Below are positions 16,316-24,866 of a DNA stretch of 64,000 bases, piece after piece. The notes under the pieces were generated by a model. That model had not been told where the DNA came from. It ran no database searches and saw only the letters and a program-made list of their open reading frames with translations. The stretch is from CAWJKP01 sp963843465 (GTDB lineage: Bacteria; Planctomycetota; Planctomycetia; Pirellulales; Thermoguttaceae), in contig CAWJKP010000004.1 in the NCBI GenBank assembly GCA_963843465.1, positions 248,001 through 312,000 of the forward strand, read 5' to 3'. Position numbers and translations under genes: made by a program. The stretch's first letter is position 1, and the number at the start of each line of letters is the position of its first letter.

Positions 16316-17335
16316 ATGCAATTCCGGCTGTCGACGTTGCTGCTGGCAATGGTCGTCTTCGGCACGTCGCTCTCGTTGGCGGGGCCATGCGGCATCGCCC
16401 TTGCTGTTTACGTGGTGCTTCTCGTCGGATTGACTCGGGCGTGCCTGTCAGGTAGCGCGGGCATTGGGGGTGCGTGTCTCGTTTGGCTCATCGGAATCGG
16501 ACTACCCGTTCTCCTCATGCCAATGATTTCCGTCGCCGGTCCAGCCGCGCGAAGGTGCCAGTGTGCCAACAACCTGAAACAGATTGCTCTTGGGCTGCAG
16601 AACTACGGTGACAAATGCGGCTGCCTGCCGCCCCCCTATGTACCTGACAAGAATGGGAAACCGATGCACAGTTGGCGGGTGCTGGTTCTGCCCTACATTG
16701 AGCAGGGCAGCCTATATCAAGCATACCGTTTCGACGAGCCGTGGGACGGTCCCAATAACTCGAAGCTAGCGGCGGCGGCAAATTATGCGTATGTCTGTTC
16801 TGGCGACCGTACAACCTCTGTGCAAGGACAAACCGCTACGAACTACGTCGCCGTGACAGGAAAGGGAACGGCGTGGAGTTCCAGCAAGCTGTCACTGTCA
16901 GGGAAGCTGATGGACGACCACAAGATACTCCTTGTCGAAGTAGAGAACTCGGGAATCAACTGGATGGAACCGAAGGACTTGACGGTCGACCAGGCGATTG
17001 CAGGGCTTACGTCCAAGTCGGGGCCGAGGATTTCCAGCGGTCACGACCCGCGGCTTGCCAATGCTGTCCTGGCCGACGGTGAGCTGGTGGAATTGCCTAC
17101 CGACCTGTCTCCCGAGTTGCTTCGCGTCGCACTCACCGAGGACATCAGCCATCTCTACAAGCATGTCCCCAAGGAACAGATTGAAGCGATGCGATGGGAG
17201 CTATTCGACGACTACCCGTATCTCTGGTGGCGACTGGCCGTGTGGATCGCGTCGGTGGTGATTCTTCTTGTGCATGGCGTCAGGTACGACAACCGCAAGA
17301 GAATGCAGGAGAAAGCGCCGACAGTGGGTGGGTGA
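16316..17335 (+). CDS. DUF1559 family protein with pilin-like features
   Basis: A 339-aa protein with two or three hydrophobic helices at the N-terminus (residues 1-75), then CANNLKQIALGLQNYGDKCGCLPPPYV and MHSWRVLVLPYIEQGSLYQAYRFDEPWDGPNNSKLA, the signature of DUF1559 (SBP_bac_10). That family is greatly expanded in Planctomycetes. A further helix near the C-terminus (WWRLAVWIASVVILLVHGV) departs from the usual pilin-like layout with one N-terminal helix. Role unknown; family members are type IV pilin-like or surface proteins. Confidence 0.85.
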   Translation: MQFRLSTLLLAMVVFGTSLSLAGPCGIALAVYVVLLVGLTRACLSGSAGIGGACLVWLIGIGLPVLLMPMISVAGPAARRCQCANNLKQIALGLQNYGDKCGCLPPPYVPDKNGKPMHSWRVLVLPYIEQGSLYQAYRFDEPWDGPNNSKLAAAANYAYVCSGDRTTSVQGQTATNYVAVTGKGTAWSSSKLSLSGKLMDDHKILLVEVENSGINWMEPKDLTVDQAIAGLTSKSGPRISSGHDPRLANAVLADGELVELPTDLSPELLRVALTEDISHLYKHVPKEQIEAMRWELFDDYPYLWWRLAVWIASVVILLVHGVRYDNRKRMQEKAPTVGG

Positions 17336-17880
17336 AATAGCGACGAGAACCGATCTGGCACGCACTGGCCGTTCTTGTTCGCGTGCCGTCCCATTCGCGT
17401 GCGGTTTCACACGATTGGGGTCATGCCCAATCATGGTTATCCACCTGGCTCAAGTTCGTCGCGTAGCGACGTTATGATGGTAGCCGTGGGTTTCAACCCA
17501 CGGTTTGCGACGCCCCCCATGTTTCCGCTCGTCGCGTAGCGACGATTCAGGCGTCGCTACGCGACGCAACGCCGTCGTTGGACGAAACATTCCGTGGGTT
17601 AAAACCCACGGCTACCATGGCATCGTCGCTACGCGACGTGGACCGCCTCCAACCTGACCACTTGAGTCAAGTGGATAACCATGTGCCCAATTGTAGTGGT
17701 GTTGGTGGGGCTCGCTGCGCTCGACCCACCCTGCCTGTCTCAAGGTAGTAGGCACACGCCGTGTGCCGTCCGTCCCTACAGGCGGAGCCGGCGGACGGCA
17801 CACGGCGTGTGCCTGCTACTTTCCCTCACCCAACCCTCTCCCGGAGGGAGAGGGGGAAATCTTTTGGTTTCCCCTCTTGC
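17336..17880. repeat. Nested inverted repeats, P1 and P8 upstream of aroF
   Basis: GGTTATCCACCTGGCTCAAG (17430s) pairs with CTTGAGTCAAGTGGATAACC (near 17665-17684). Inside lie GTAGCCGTGGGTTTCAACCC paired with GGGTTAAAACCCACGGCTAC, and three GTCGCGTAGCGACG hairpins. A full P1 pair at about 17744-17820 and a P8 copy at about 17821-17855 follow. No gene is visible. Confidence 0.7.
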
Positions 17881-17955
17881 CTTTTCCGCGATTTCGACGA
17901 AAATAGTAATGGTTGATGTGTTTCCCCGTCAGGGGATCGATCGCGGATTGCAAGA

Positions 17956-17996
17956 ATGAATCGGTTTTGGGCCGGCTATTTCTGGTTTTACTTTAG
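17956..17996 (+). CDS. Putative aromatic-rich leader peptide of aroF
   Basis: The ATG at 17956 starts MNRFWAGYFWFYF, in which eight of the first thirteen residues are Phe, Trp or Tyr. In the sequence as given the frame stays open past the terminator. Adding one T to the T run at 17992-17994 would create a TAG stop right after the last Phe, giving a 13-aa leader. That is an inference supported by several other one-base breaks in this window. By its position before a terminator and DAHP synthase it would sense charged aromatic tRNAs. Confidence 0.5.
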
Positions 17997-18100
17997 CCCG
18001 CGAGGTCGCGGGGCCGGGAGATGGTTTGTAGCCCAAAACAGTAAGCGACGACAAACCAGAAAGCCTCGGGACCCGCACGGATCCCGAGGCTTTTTTTGTT
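17997..18100 (+). terminator. Attenuator-like leader with rho-independent terminator before aroF
   Basis: GCCTCGGGA at about 18063-18071 pairs with TCCCGAGGC at about 18082-18090, followed by TTTTTTTG. Upstream hairpins are CCCGCG-AGGT-CGCGGG (about 17998-18013) and TGGTTTGT/ACAAACCA (about 18022-18057). CCCG..AGG near 17998-18005 could instead pair with CCTCGGG of the terminator's left arm, which would give an antiterminator. The terminator sits directly before aroF and not at the end of any recognised gene. Confidence 0.65.
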
Positions 18101-18111
18101 TTTTCACACGA

Positions 18112-18141
18112 GCAGACGGCACACGGCGTGTGCCTGCTACA
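18112..18141. repeat. P1 half-copy between terminator and aroF
   Basis: GACGGCACACGGCGTGTGCC is followed by TGCTAC, inserted between the attenuator terminator and the aroF ribosome site. Confidence 0.8.
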
Positions 18142-18164
18142 TGGCGAGCAAAGGAGTCTTGGCG

Positions 18165-19214
18165 ATGATTGTCGTAATGCGTAAGGGTGCGACCCAGGAG
18201 CAAGTGATGCACATGGTCCAACGCGTGGAGCAATTGGGGCTCAAGTCCCACGTTATCGTGGGCACCGAGCGAACGGTGATCGCCGCCATCGGCGACAAAC
18301 GCGACGAGTTCCGCTCGTCGCTGGAGCGCGGGCCGGGCGTGGCCGAGGTGGTGCCGATCCTGGCCCCCTACAAGGTCGCCAGCCTGGAGGTCAAGCCGGA
18401 GCGGACGGTGATCCGCGTGGGGCCGCTGGTGGTGGGCAACGCGCACCTGGGCGTGATCGCCGGGCCCTGCGCGGTGGAGAACGAGGAGCAGACCATCGCC
18501 ACCGCCCGGGCCGTCAAGGCGGCCGGCGCCACGGCCTTGCGCGGCGGGGCCTTCAAACCGCGGACCAGTCCCTACAGCTTCCAAGGGCTCAAAGAGGAAG
18601 GGCTGCGGATACTGGCCGCCGCCCGCGAGGTGACCGGCCTGCCCGTGGTCACCGAGGTCATGGCCGGCTCGGACGTGCCGCTGGTGGCCCGCTACGCCGA
18701 CGTGCTCCAGATCGGCGCCCGCAACATGCAGAACTACCGCCTGCTGGAAGAGGCGGGGGCCGCGGGCAAGCCGGTGCTGCTGAAACGCGGCCCTAGTGCG
18801 ACCATCGACGAGCTGTTGCTGGCGGCCGAGTATATTCTCAATGCGGGCAACCAGAACGTGATGCTTTGCGAGCGGGGCATCCGCACCTTCGAGACCCACA
18901 CCCGCTACACGCTGCCCCTGGCCAGCGTCCCTTACCTCCGCGAGAAGACCCATCTGCCGGTCGTTGTCGATCCCAGTCACGGCACGGGTCACGCCAATCT
19001 TGTGCCGCGGATGGCCGCCGCCGCCGTGGCCGCCGGGGCCGACGGCCTGATGCTGGAAGTCCATCCCGACCCCGAAAATGCCATGAGCGACGGCTACCAG
19101 ACGCTCAATTTCCCGCAGTTCGCCGAAACCATGGACCTCTGCCGCCGCGTGGCCGAGGCCGTGGGCAAGGTGATGGGACATGGGGAGTGGCCAGGCAGGC
19201 AACAGATGCGGTGA
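18165..19214 (+). CDS. aroF: 3-deoxy-7-phosphoheptulonate (DAHP) synthase, type I beta
   Basis: A 349-aa first enzyme of the shikimate pathway (PEP + erythrose-4-P to DAHP). Residues 1-75 form the ferredoxin-like regulatory domain (MIVVMRKGATQEQVMHMVQRVEQLGLKSHVI) and the rest the catalytic barrel. Motifs are VIAGPCAVENEEQ, LRGGAFKPRTSPYSFQG, QIGARNMQNYRLL, PVLLKRGPSATIDE, CERGIRTFETHTRYTLPL, VVVDPSHGTGH and MLEVHPDPENAMSDGYQ. The ATG at 18165 follows AAAGGAG. The fused regulatory domain suggests allosteric control by aromatic amino acids, and the leader suggests transcriptional control as well. Confidence 0.95.
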   Translation: MIVVMRKGATQEQVMHMVQRVEQLGLKSHVIVGTERTVIAAIGDKRDEFRSSLERGPGVAEVVPILAPYKVASLEVKPERTVIRVGPLVVGNAHLGVIAGPCAVENEEQTIATARAVKAAGATALRGGAFKPRTSPYSFQGLKEEGLRILAAAREVTGLPVVTEVMAGSDVPLVARYADVLQIGARNMQNYRLLEEAGAAGKPVLLKRGPSATIDELLLAAEYILNAGNQNVMLCERGIRTFETHTRYTLPLASVPYLREKTHLPVVVDPSHGTGHANLVPRMAAAAVAAGADGLMLEVHPDPENAMSDGYQTLNFPQFAETMDLCRRVAEAVGKVMGHGEWPGRQQMR

Positions 19215-19298
19215 CCCGAGAAGGGGAGAAGGGGAGAAGAGGAGACGCGCGGACAACACTGGGATAGCCGTCCCTGCGCGATTGCCAGCCTGAACAGT

Positions 19299-19769
19299 TT
19301 ATGCTCTGGGCTGCGGTAAGCCATCGCTTTTGCATGGTTCAACTTCCACAACTTCAATTTCCTGGCACTGGAAAGACGCCTCCAGCCCAAAGGCGGAATC
19401 GAACCGAACCTCGAAGTTGATGTGTTCCATCTGCCGATGCCGTATGTCTTTGATGCTCAGGCCATTCAAAGCGTTCTGGCGGTTGAAGCCATCCAAAACC
19501 GCTTCCATTACCCTGGAAAATCGCAGATGGACGAGGACGTGGTTTCGCAGGACGTAGAACCCAGCGGCATTGACTTCACTTGTCATCTCGAAGGTGTGAA
19601 TGAGCGTTTCGACTGTCGGGCCGTCGCCAAGGGCAGTCGCTCTACGGTCGAGCCGTAGCCACACAACCTCAGAATCGTGAAAGGACGGCCAGCGTCCGAA
19701 AATTGAGGTCAGCCGTTCGTTGTTCTGGATACGCTGGTGGGGTTCCATCATTATAGGCTTGGCGAACAT
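19299..19769 (-). CDS. Imm50-like immunity protein
   Basis: A 156-aa protein matching the Imm50 pattern: FGRWPSFHDSEVVWLRLDR near residue 24, then an acidic beta segment, IHTFEMTSEVNAAGFYVLRNHVLVHLRFSRV, and VLDGFNRQNALNGLSI. The family comprises putative immunity proteins to polymorphic toxins, though many occur alone as here. No toxin gene is adjacent. It is monocistronic, flanked by AG-rich repeats (about 19217-19250 and 19866-19912). Confidence 0.72.
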   Translation of the reverse strand: MFAKPIMMEPHQRIQNNERLTSIFGRWPSFHDSEVVWLRLDRRATALGDGPTVETLIHTFEMTSEVNAAGFYVLRNHVLVHLRFSRVMEAVLDGFNRQNALNGLSIKDIRHRQMEHINFEVRFDSAFGLEASFQCQEIEVVEVEPCKSDGLPQPRA

Positions 19770-19859
19770 TTCCCGGCAGCCCGGCGTTTCGTCGCCATCA
19801 CTCCTTCCGAGTGTAAACAGTCGAGGGGCCGATTAAAGTGCAGGCTTTTTGCGATTCAC

Positions 19860-19920
19860 ATTACCGTGTCTCCCTCTCTCCTCTTCTCCTCCTCTCCTCT
19901 TCTCTTATTTCGGGTTTTCG
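19860..19920. repeat. CT-rich simple repeat, partner of 19215-19250
   Basis: CTCTCTCCTCTTCTCCTCCT at about 19872-19891 is the complement in kind of GAGAAGGGGAGAAGAGGAG at about 19222-19246. The two bracket the Imm50-like gene as a long-range inverted repeat. Confidence 0.55.
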
Positions 19921-19926
19921 TGATCG

Positions 19927-21331
19927 CTACGCCTCCTCCGCTTCGGCGCGGGCCTCGACGATGGGCAACTCGGCAATGATCGTGGTTCCCTCGCCCGGGG
20001 TGCTTTGGATGGCGGCCCAGCCGCCGAACAGCTCGGCTCGCTGGCGGATGCCTTTTAGTCCGAAGCGGCCGGTGTTGATGTTGGCCGGGTCGAAGCCCAC
20101 GCCGTCGTCGCCCACGGTCACGCGGAGGCGGTCGCCGTGCTGCTGGAGGCGGATCTCGATCCGCGTGCCATGGCTGTGCCGGCAGGCGTTCTGGAGGGCC
20201 TCCTGGATGATGCGGAAGACGGCCGTCTCCAAGGGCGAGGCCAGCCGCCGGAAGGCGACCTCGCGTGTGCAGCGGATCTCGAAGTCCTGCTTCTGCCCGG
20301 CCTCGCAGACGAGGTAGTCGATGGCATCCAGCAGTCCGGCCTCGTCCAACACCAGCGGACGCAGCCCGCTCATCAGCCGCCGCGCCTCGTCGATGCCGCC
20401 CTGCAGCATCCGCGCCACCTGCCCGAAGGCTTCCCGCGCATCCGGCGGGCAGCCGGCCGCCCGGCAGTTGGAGAGCACTCCCTCGAGGGTCATCTGGGCG
20501 GCCGCCAGCCGCTGGGCGACGCCGTCGTGGATCTCGTAGGAGATCAGTTGGCGGTGTTTCTCGTAGACGTCCAGCAGTTGCCGCAGCTTCTGCTGCTCTC
20601 CCCGCAGCGATTCGTCGGCCTGGCGGATCAGGGCCTCCACCCGGCGGCGCTCGGCGATCTCGTCGCGGAGCTGCACGTTGGCCGCGGCCAGCTCGGCCGT
20701 CCGCTCCCGCACCCGCTGCTCCAGCTCCTCATGCGACGCCTGGAGCGCCTTTTCCGCCGCTTCGCGGGCCGAGCGCGTCCGCAGCGAGGTGATCCCGTAG
20801 GCCAGGTTGTCGGCCAGGTCGGCCAGCAGGGCCACCTCCTGCTCGTCGAAGGCGTCCGCTTCGCCGGCGTAGATCGTGATCGCGCCCAGCACGCTCCCCT
20901 CCGATAGCAGCGGCAGCGCGGCGACGGAGGCGTACCCGCGGCGCAGGGCCTCGGTCCGCCAGGGCGAGAAGAGCGGGTCGGCGCCGACGTCGCGGAAGAC
21001 GCAGGGTTTGCCCGTGCGGACCGCCGTTCCCGTAGGGCCCCGCCCATGTTCCGTGTCGTCCCAGGTAATGCGGATCGACTCCAGGTAGCCGTCGACATGG
21101 CCGGCGCGGCTGACGGGCAGGACGCTTTTCCGGTCGCCTTGCTCCGCGAACCCGACCCAGGCCATGCGATACCCGGCCGTGCGGACCATGATCTGGCAGA
21201 CCTGCTCCAGCAGCTCATTCTCGCGCCGCCCGGACCAGGGCGTGGTTCGAGCGGCTCATCGCCAATAGCGCCCGGGCCGTGCGGTTGTCCTCCAAACTCT
21301 CCGGCGGCCTGGCTCGCGGGGGATCGTTCAT
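19927..21331 (-). CDS. GAF-domain sensor histidine kinase (HisKA_3), with a frame break near the N-terminus
   Basis: A first frame from the ATG at 21331 reads SLEDNRTARALLAMSRSNHALVRAA. A net +1 shift near 21215 continues it as ENELLEQVCQIMVRTAGYRMAWVGFAEQG, entering a GAF domain (to about residue 180). A coiled coil follows (ALQASHEELEQRVRERTAELAAANVQL), then HisKA_3 with phospho-His in YEIHDGVAQRLAAAQ. The HATPase_c domain carries IIQEALQNACRHS, VGDDGVGFDPA and GRFGLKGIRQRAELFGG. It is a cytoplasmic NarX/DegS-type kinase; no cognate LuxR-type regulator is adjacent. It lies just after coxD on the same strand, so it may be cotranscribed with the oxidase genes. Confidence 0.82.
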
Positions 21332-21365
21332 GGATGCCATTGTACCATGCTTTCGCCATTGGCCA

Positions 21366-21722
21366 CTACCCGTTCTGGATGTCCGGCTGGTACCCGCTCA
21401 CGTCCAACAGCACGATGCCCAAGAAAACCGCCAGGAACAACAGCGCCGTCGCGAAGATCAATCCGTAGAACGGGTTGTCGTAGCGGAGATGCATGAAGTA
21501 GAGGGCCACGAGGCTGGCCTTGATCGTGGCGATCCCCAGCGCGATCCAGACGTTCCAGGAGCCGAAGTCGAACCGCGGCGCGGCGGCGGCCACCGTGAGC
21601 ACGGTCAGCACTACCAAAGCCGCAAAGACCGCCAGCAGCACCGATCGCGAGACGACGTGGCCCATCGGGCCGTGCTCGTGGACGGGGAGCTGGGCTTCGA
21701 CCGCAGGCGGATCAGTGCTCAT
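21366..21722 (-). CDS. coxD: Cytochrome c oxidase subunit IV
   Basis: A 118-aa small subunit of the haem-copper oxidase. The N-terminus is His-rich and soluble, followed by three hydrophobic helices (SVLLAVFAALVVLTVLTVAAA; WNVWIALGIATIKASLVALYFMHLRYD; GLIFATALLFLAVFLGIVLLDV). IKASLVALYFMHL is the typical signature of prokaryotic oxidase subunit IV (PF03626). It lies seven bases after coxC and ends the respiratory cluster. Confidence 0.9.
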   Translation of the reverse strand: MSTDPPAVEAQLPVHEHGPMGHVVSRSVLLAVFAALVVLTVLTVAAAAPRFDFGSWNVWIALGIATIKASLVALYFMHLRYDNPFYGLIFATALLFLAVFLGIVLLDVSGYQPDIQNG

Positions 21723-21728
21723 CGGACA

Positions 21729-22609
21729 TCAATGAATCAGGTACAACAGGGGGAAGAGGTAAATCCAGACCAGGTCGACCAAGTGCCAGTAGAGGCCGAC
21801 GTAATCCACGGGCCCGAAGTATTGCGGACCAAAGTGGCCCTTGACGGAGCGGACGAGGAGCCAGCCGACGGCGGTCATGCCGGCGATCACGTGGATGCCG
21901 TGCAGGCCGGTCATCATGAAGTAGATGCTGAAGAACAGTCCCACGTGCTGCGGCACGGGCTGGCGGGGCGGGCCGGCTGGGATCGCCGGGGCGACGGCTG
22001 CCGGTTCTGATGTAGGACGGATTGCTAATCCGTCCGGCAACGGGGCCGGTCTCCCGGACGGATTACCAATCCGTCCTACGGGAAAGCCGGCATTCATTCT
22101 CGCGCCGCTCCTTGGCTGGCCCGACTGTGCTTTGGGATCTGCCGGCGCGGCCGCCGGAGGCGGCTCCTTGGGGTTGAAGCGTCTGCCCCAGAGCAGCCCT
22201 TCGCGCCACTTCTGCCGGTACTCGACATACTTGATTCCCAGGAAGCCGCTGCCGCCGGCCAAGGTCAGCGCCAGGCAGACCGTCAGCAGGCGTCGCCGGC
22301 CGAGCTGCGCCAGCGGACGCCCCAGGCCATCGTCAGGCTGCTGGTGATCAGGATCAGGGTGTTGATCGCGCCGAGGGTCTTGTCCAGGTAGCGGTGGGCG
22401 TACTCGAAGATCTCCGGATGATTGGCGCGATAGACGGCGTACCAGCAGAACAGCCCGCCGAAGAGCAGGATCTCCGTGACCAGGAAGATCCACATCCCCA
22501 GTTTGCCGGCCACGAACTGCTGATCGGGGGTGTCGAAATGGTGGGCCAGGAATCGCGGATGATCGCCGTGATCGGCCGCCGGCTCGACGCTGGTTGGATG
22601 CTGGGTCAT
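21729..22609 (-). CDS. coxC: Cytochrome c oxidase subunit III, with a frame break and an inserted P4 repeat
   Basis: From MTQHPTSVEP (22609) the first frame carries KLGMWIFLVTEILLFGGLFCWYAVYRANHPEIF and INTLILITSSLTMAWGVR, both typical of CoxC. One missing base near 22306-22315 shifts to QLGRRRLLTVCLALTLAGGSGFLGIKYVEY and the C-terminal FSIYFMMTGLHGIHVIAGM, YFGPVDYVGLYWHLVDLVWIYLFPLLYL. The central soluble loop (residues about 145-205) carries an in-frame P4 palindrome encoding VGRIGNPSG and DGLAIRPT (22013-22081). The conserved helices and the downstream coxD argue the gene is functional. Confidence 0.85.
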
Positions 22610-22612
22610 GTA

Positions 22613-22830
22613 GTGCTCTGTTTGCTGAGCCCCGAAGGGGCGCCACTCGATAGCCCAGGGCGAAGCCCTGGGACGCGAAGTACCCAAGGCCTCCGCAGCC
22701 CTGAAAGGGCGTCACCACCGCGCCACAAGGCCGCGCCGTTGCGCCCCGTTGGGGCTTGAAACGAGGATAGAACCACCGGTTCCCCAGGGCGTTGCCCTGG
22801 GCTATCGAGTGTCGCCCCTTCGGGGCTGAG
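22613..22830. repeat. P10 inverted repeat between coxA and coxC
   Basis: AGCCCCGAAGGGGCGCCACT near 22626 pairs with the complement CGCCCCTTCGGGGCT near 22812-22827, and TAGCCCAGGGCGAAGCCCTG pairs with CCCAGGGCGTTGCCCTGGGC. Both form nested hairpins in the transcribed spacer. Confidence 0.85.
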
Positions 22831-22944
22831 CACGGCGCCATTCTCCAAAAAACCACCGTTAGACTTTGCCAACATTTGACTCGCTACCCTGCCTTCTCTT
22901 TCGGGTCTTTGTCCTTTCGTGATTCGTTTTCCTCATTGCGACGA

Positions 22945-24630
22945 CTACGAAGTGACGCGGACATAGCCGCCGGTGGACGGATCGTACTGGACGCTTTCGA
23001 CGTCGTAAGGATCGCCCACCACCGGGGGCGAGGAAAAGTTGTCGTGCGGCGGCGGCGAGCTGCACTGCCATTCCAGCGTGGCCCCGCCCCAAGGATTGGC
23101 CGGCGCCCGCTTCCCGGTGAAGAGCGATCGGAGCAGGTAGAAGAGCACCAGGCCCAGCCCGATCGCCAGCAGGTAGGAGCCGATGGAGGAGAGCACGTGC
23201 AGGAACTGGAAATCCGGGTGTTCCTTGAGCATTCCGGCGTACTGGTAATAGCGCCGCGGCATGCCGCGGCTGCCCAGCAGGAACTGCGGAAGGAAGGTGG
23301 TGTTGAAGCCCACGAAAACAAAGAGGCAGGCCACGCGGGCCCAGGCCTCGCTGTACATGCGGCCGGTCAACTTGGGCCACCAGTAGTGCAATCCGGCCAG
23401 CAGGGCCGACAGGGTCCCGCCGACCATCACGTAGTGGAAGTGGGCCACGACGAAGTAGGTGCTGGTGAGGTGGACGTCGGTCGGCAGCGAGCCGAGGAAC
23501 AGGCCGGTCAGGCCGCCGATGCCGAAGAGGAAGAGGAAGGTCAGCGCGTAGAGCATGGGGGCGGCCAGGACGATCGAGCCGCGGTAGAGCGTGGCCAGCC
23601 AGTTGAAGACCTTGACCGCCGAGGGGATGGCCACAGCGAAGGTCAGCGCGGAGAAGATCGTGCTGGCCAGGCTGGTCTGCCCGCTGACGAACATGTGGTG
23701 TCCCCAGACGAGGAAGCCCACCAGGGCGATGGCCACGCTGCTCATGGCGATGAAGTGGTAGCCGAAGATGTGCTTGTGGCTGAAGGTGGAGATGACCTCG
23801 CTCTCGATGCCCATCGCCGGCAGGATCATGATGTAGACGGCCGGATGGGAGTAGAACCAGAAGAAGTGCTGGAAGAGCACGGGATCGCCGCCCAGCTTGG
23901 GGTCGAAGATGCCGATGCCCAAGAGCCGCTCCGCGGTCAGCAGGATCAGCGTGATGGCCAGGACGGGCGTGGCGAGGATCTGGATGATGGCCGTGGCGTA
24001 GAGGGCCCAGAGCATCAGCGGCATGCGGAACCAGGTCATGCCGGGCGGCCGCAGGGTGTGCATGGTGGCCACGAAGTTCAGCCCGGTGAAGATCGAGCTG
24101 AAGCCCAGGATCAGGGCCCCGACCAGGGCCAGGGAGACGCGGGTGCCGGTGATCGCGCTGTAGGGCGTGTAGAAGGTCCAGCCGGTGTCCAGGCCGCCGG
24201 AGAGCAGCGTGGCGACGAAGAACAGGGCCCCGCCCAGCCAGCAATAATAGCTCACCAGATTCAGCCGCGGGAAGGCGACGTCCTTGGCCCCCAGCATCAG
24301 CGGCAATACGAAATTGCCCAGCGCCGCGGGAATGCCGGGAATGAGGAACATGAAAATCATCACCGCGCCGTGGATCGTGAACAACTGGTTGTAAGCGTTG
24401 GCGCTGACCATCGACGGGCCGGGCGTGATCAGCTTGGTGCGGATCAGCTCCGCATAGATTCCGCCCAAGAGGAACGACACCAGCACCGACACCAGGTAGA
24501 GGATGCCGATCCGCTTGTGGTCCAGCGTCAAGAGCCAGCTCTTTACGCCCCGGCCGTGGGTCAGGTAGTTGTCGGAGGACGTACCAGCCGGCACACCAGC
24601 CGGCGGGGCCGCTATATCGGTAATGACCAT
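22945..24630 (-). CDS. coxA: Cytochrome c oxidase subunit I, A2-type haem-copper oxidase
   Basis: The 561-aa catalytic subunit with 12 or more helices. Histidine ligands are visible in FTIHGAVMIFMF (haem a), WFYSHPAVYIMILP (CuB His and Tyr crosslink region) and HHMFVSG, and both haem ligands lie in TYFVVAHFHYVMVGG. The K-channel residues are conserved. YSHPAVY instead of GHPEVY marks the A2 subfamily, where a Tyr-Ser pair replaces the D-channel glutamate (established for Rhodothermus-type caa3). It reduces O2 and pumps protons using electrons from the cytochrome c domain of CoxB. Confidence 0.95.
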   Translation of the reverse strand: MVITDIAAPPAGVPAGTSSDNYLTHGRGVKSWLLTLDHKRIGILYLVSVLVSFLLGGIYAELIRTKLITPGPSMVSANAYNQLFTIHGAVMIFMFLIPGIPAALGNFVLPLMLGAKDVAFPRLNLVSYYCWLGGALFFVATLLSGGLDTGWTFYTPYSAITGTRVSLALVGALILGFSSIFTGLNFVATMHTLRPPGMTWFRMPLMLWALYATAIIQILATPVLAITLILLTAERLLGIGIFDPKLGGDPVLFQHFFWFYSHPAVYIMILPAMGIESEVISTFSHKHIFGYHFIAMSSVAIALVGFLVWGHHMFVSGQTSLASTIFSALTFAVAIPSAVKVFNWLATLYRGSIVLAAPMLYALTFLFLFGIGGLTGLFLGSLPTDVHLTSTYFVVAHFHYVMVGGTLSALLAGLHYWWPKLTGRMYSEAWARVACLFVFVGFNTTFLPQFLLGSRGMPRRYYQYAGMLKEHPDFQFLHVLSSIGSYLLAIGLGLVLFYLLRSLFTGKRAPANPWGGATLEWQCSSPPPHDNFSSPPVVGDPYDVESVQYDPSTGGYVRVTS

Positions 24631-24747
24631 GCAGCGTCCTCATATCTCAGACGTAAGAGCGGAAATCAGGCAATGAACCTCTTTCTGGCCCGCGTACCAT
24701 CGTACTCGCACGTGCAACGCCGTGTTGGCGCGGACACAGAGTACTGC

Positions 24748-24818
24748 TTCCTCTTCTCTGTTCGCGGCGACGGAGTGCGTGCTTCGCATCATCGCTGAAC
24801 AGAGAAGAGGAAGTATAC
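24748..24818. repeat. P11 inverted repeat, copy 1
   Basis: TTCCTCTTCTCTGTTCGCGG pairs with GAACAGAGAAGAGGAA across a loop of about 35 bases, between coxB and coxA. Copy 2 is at 54088-54151 in another operon. Confidence 0.85.
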
Positions 24819-24866
24819 TTTGTCTTTCGGGCTTTTGGCTTCTTGGGGATTTCGTGGCTAAGTCTG

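Noticed and set aside
17956..18168. A 70-aa protein gene running through the aroF terminator
   Set aside because: Beyond the aromatic-rich start, the frame passes through a terminator stem and a P1 repeat and has no protein-like features. Only the short leader reading is considered.
22945..24643. Long opposite- and other-frame reading frames over coxA, actC and other high-GC genes
   Set aside because: They are shadows of the real genes with arginine/glycine/histidine-rich composition and no family motifs.
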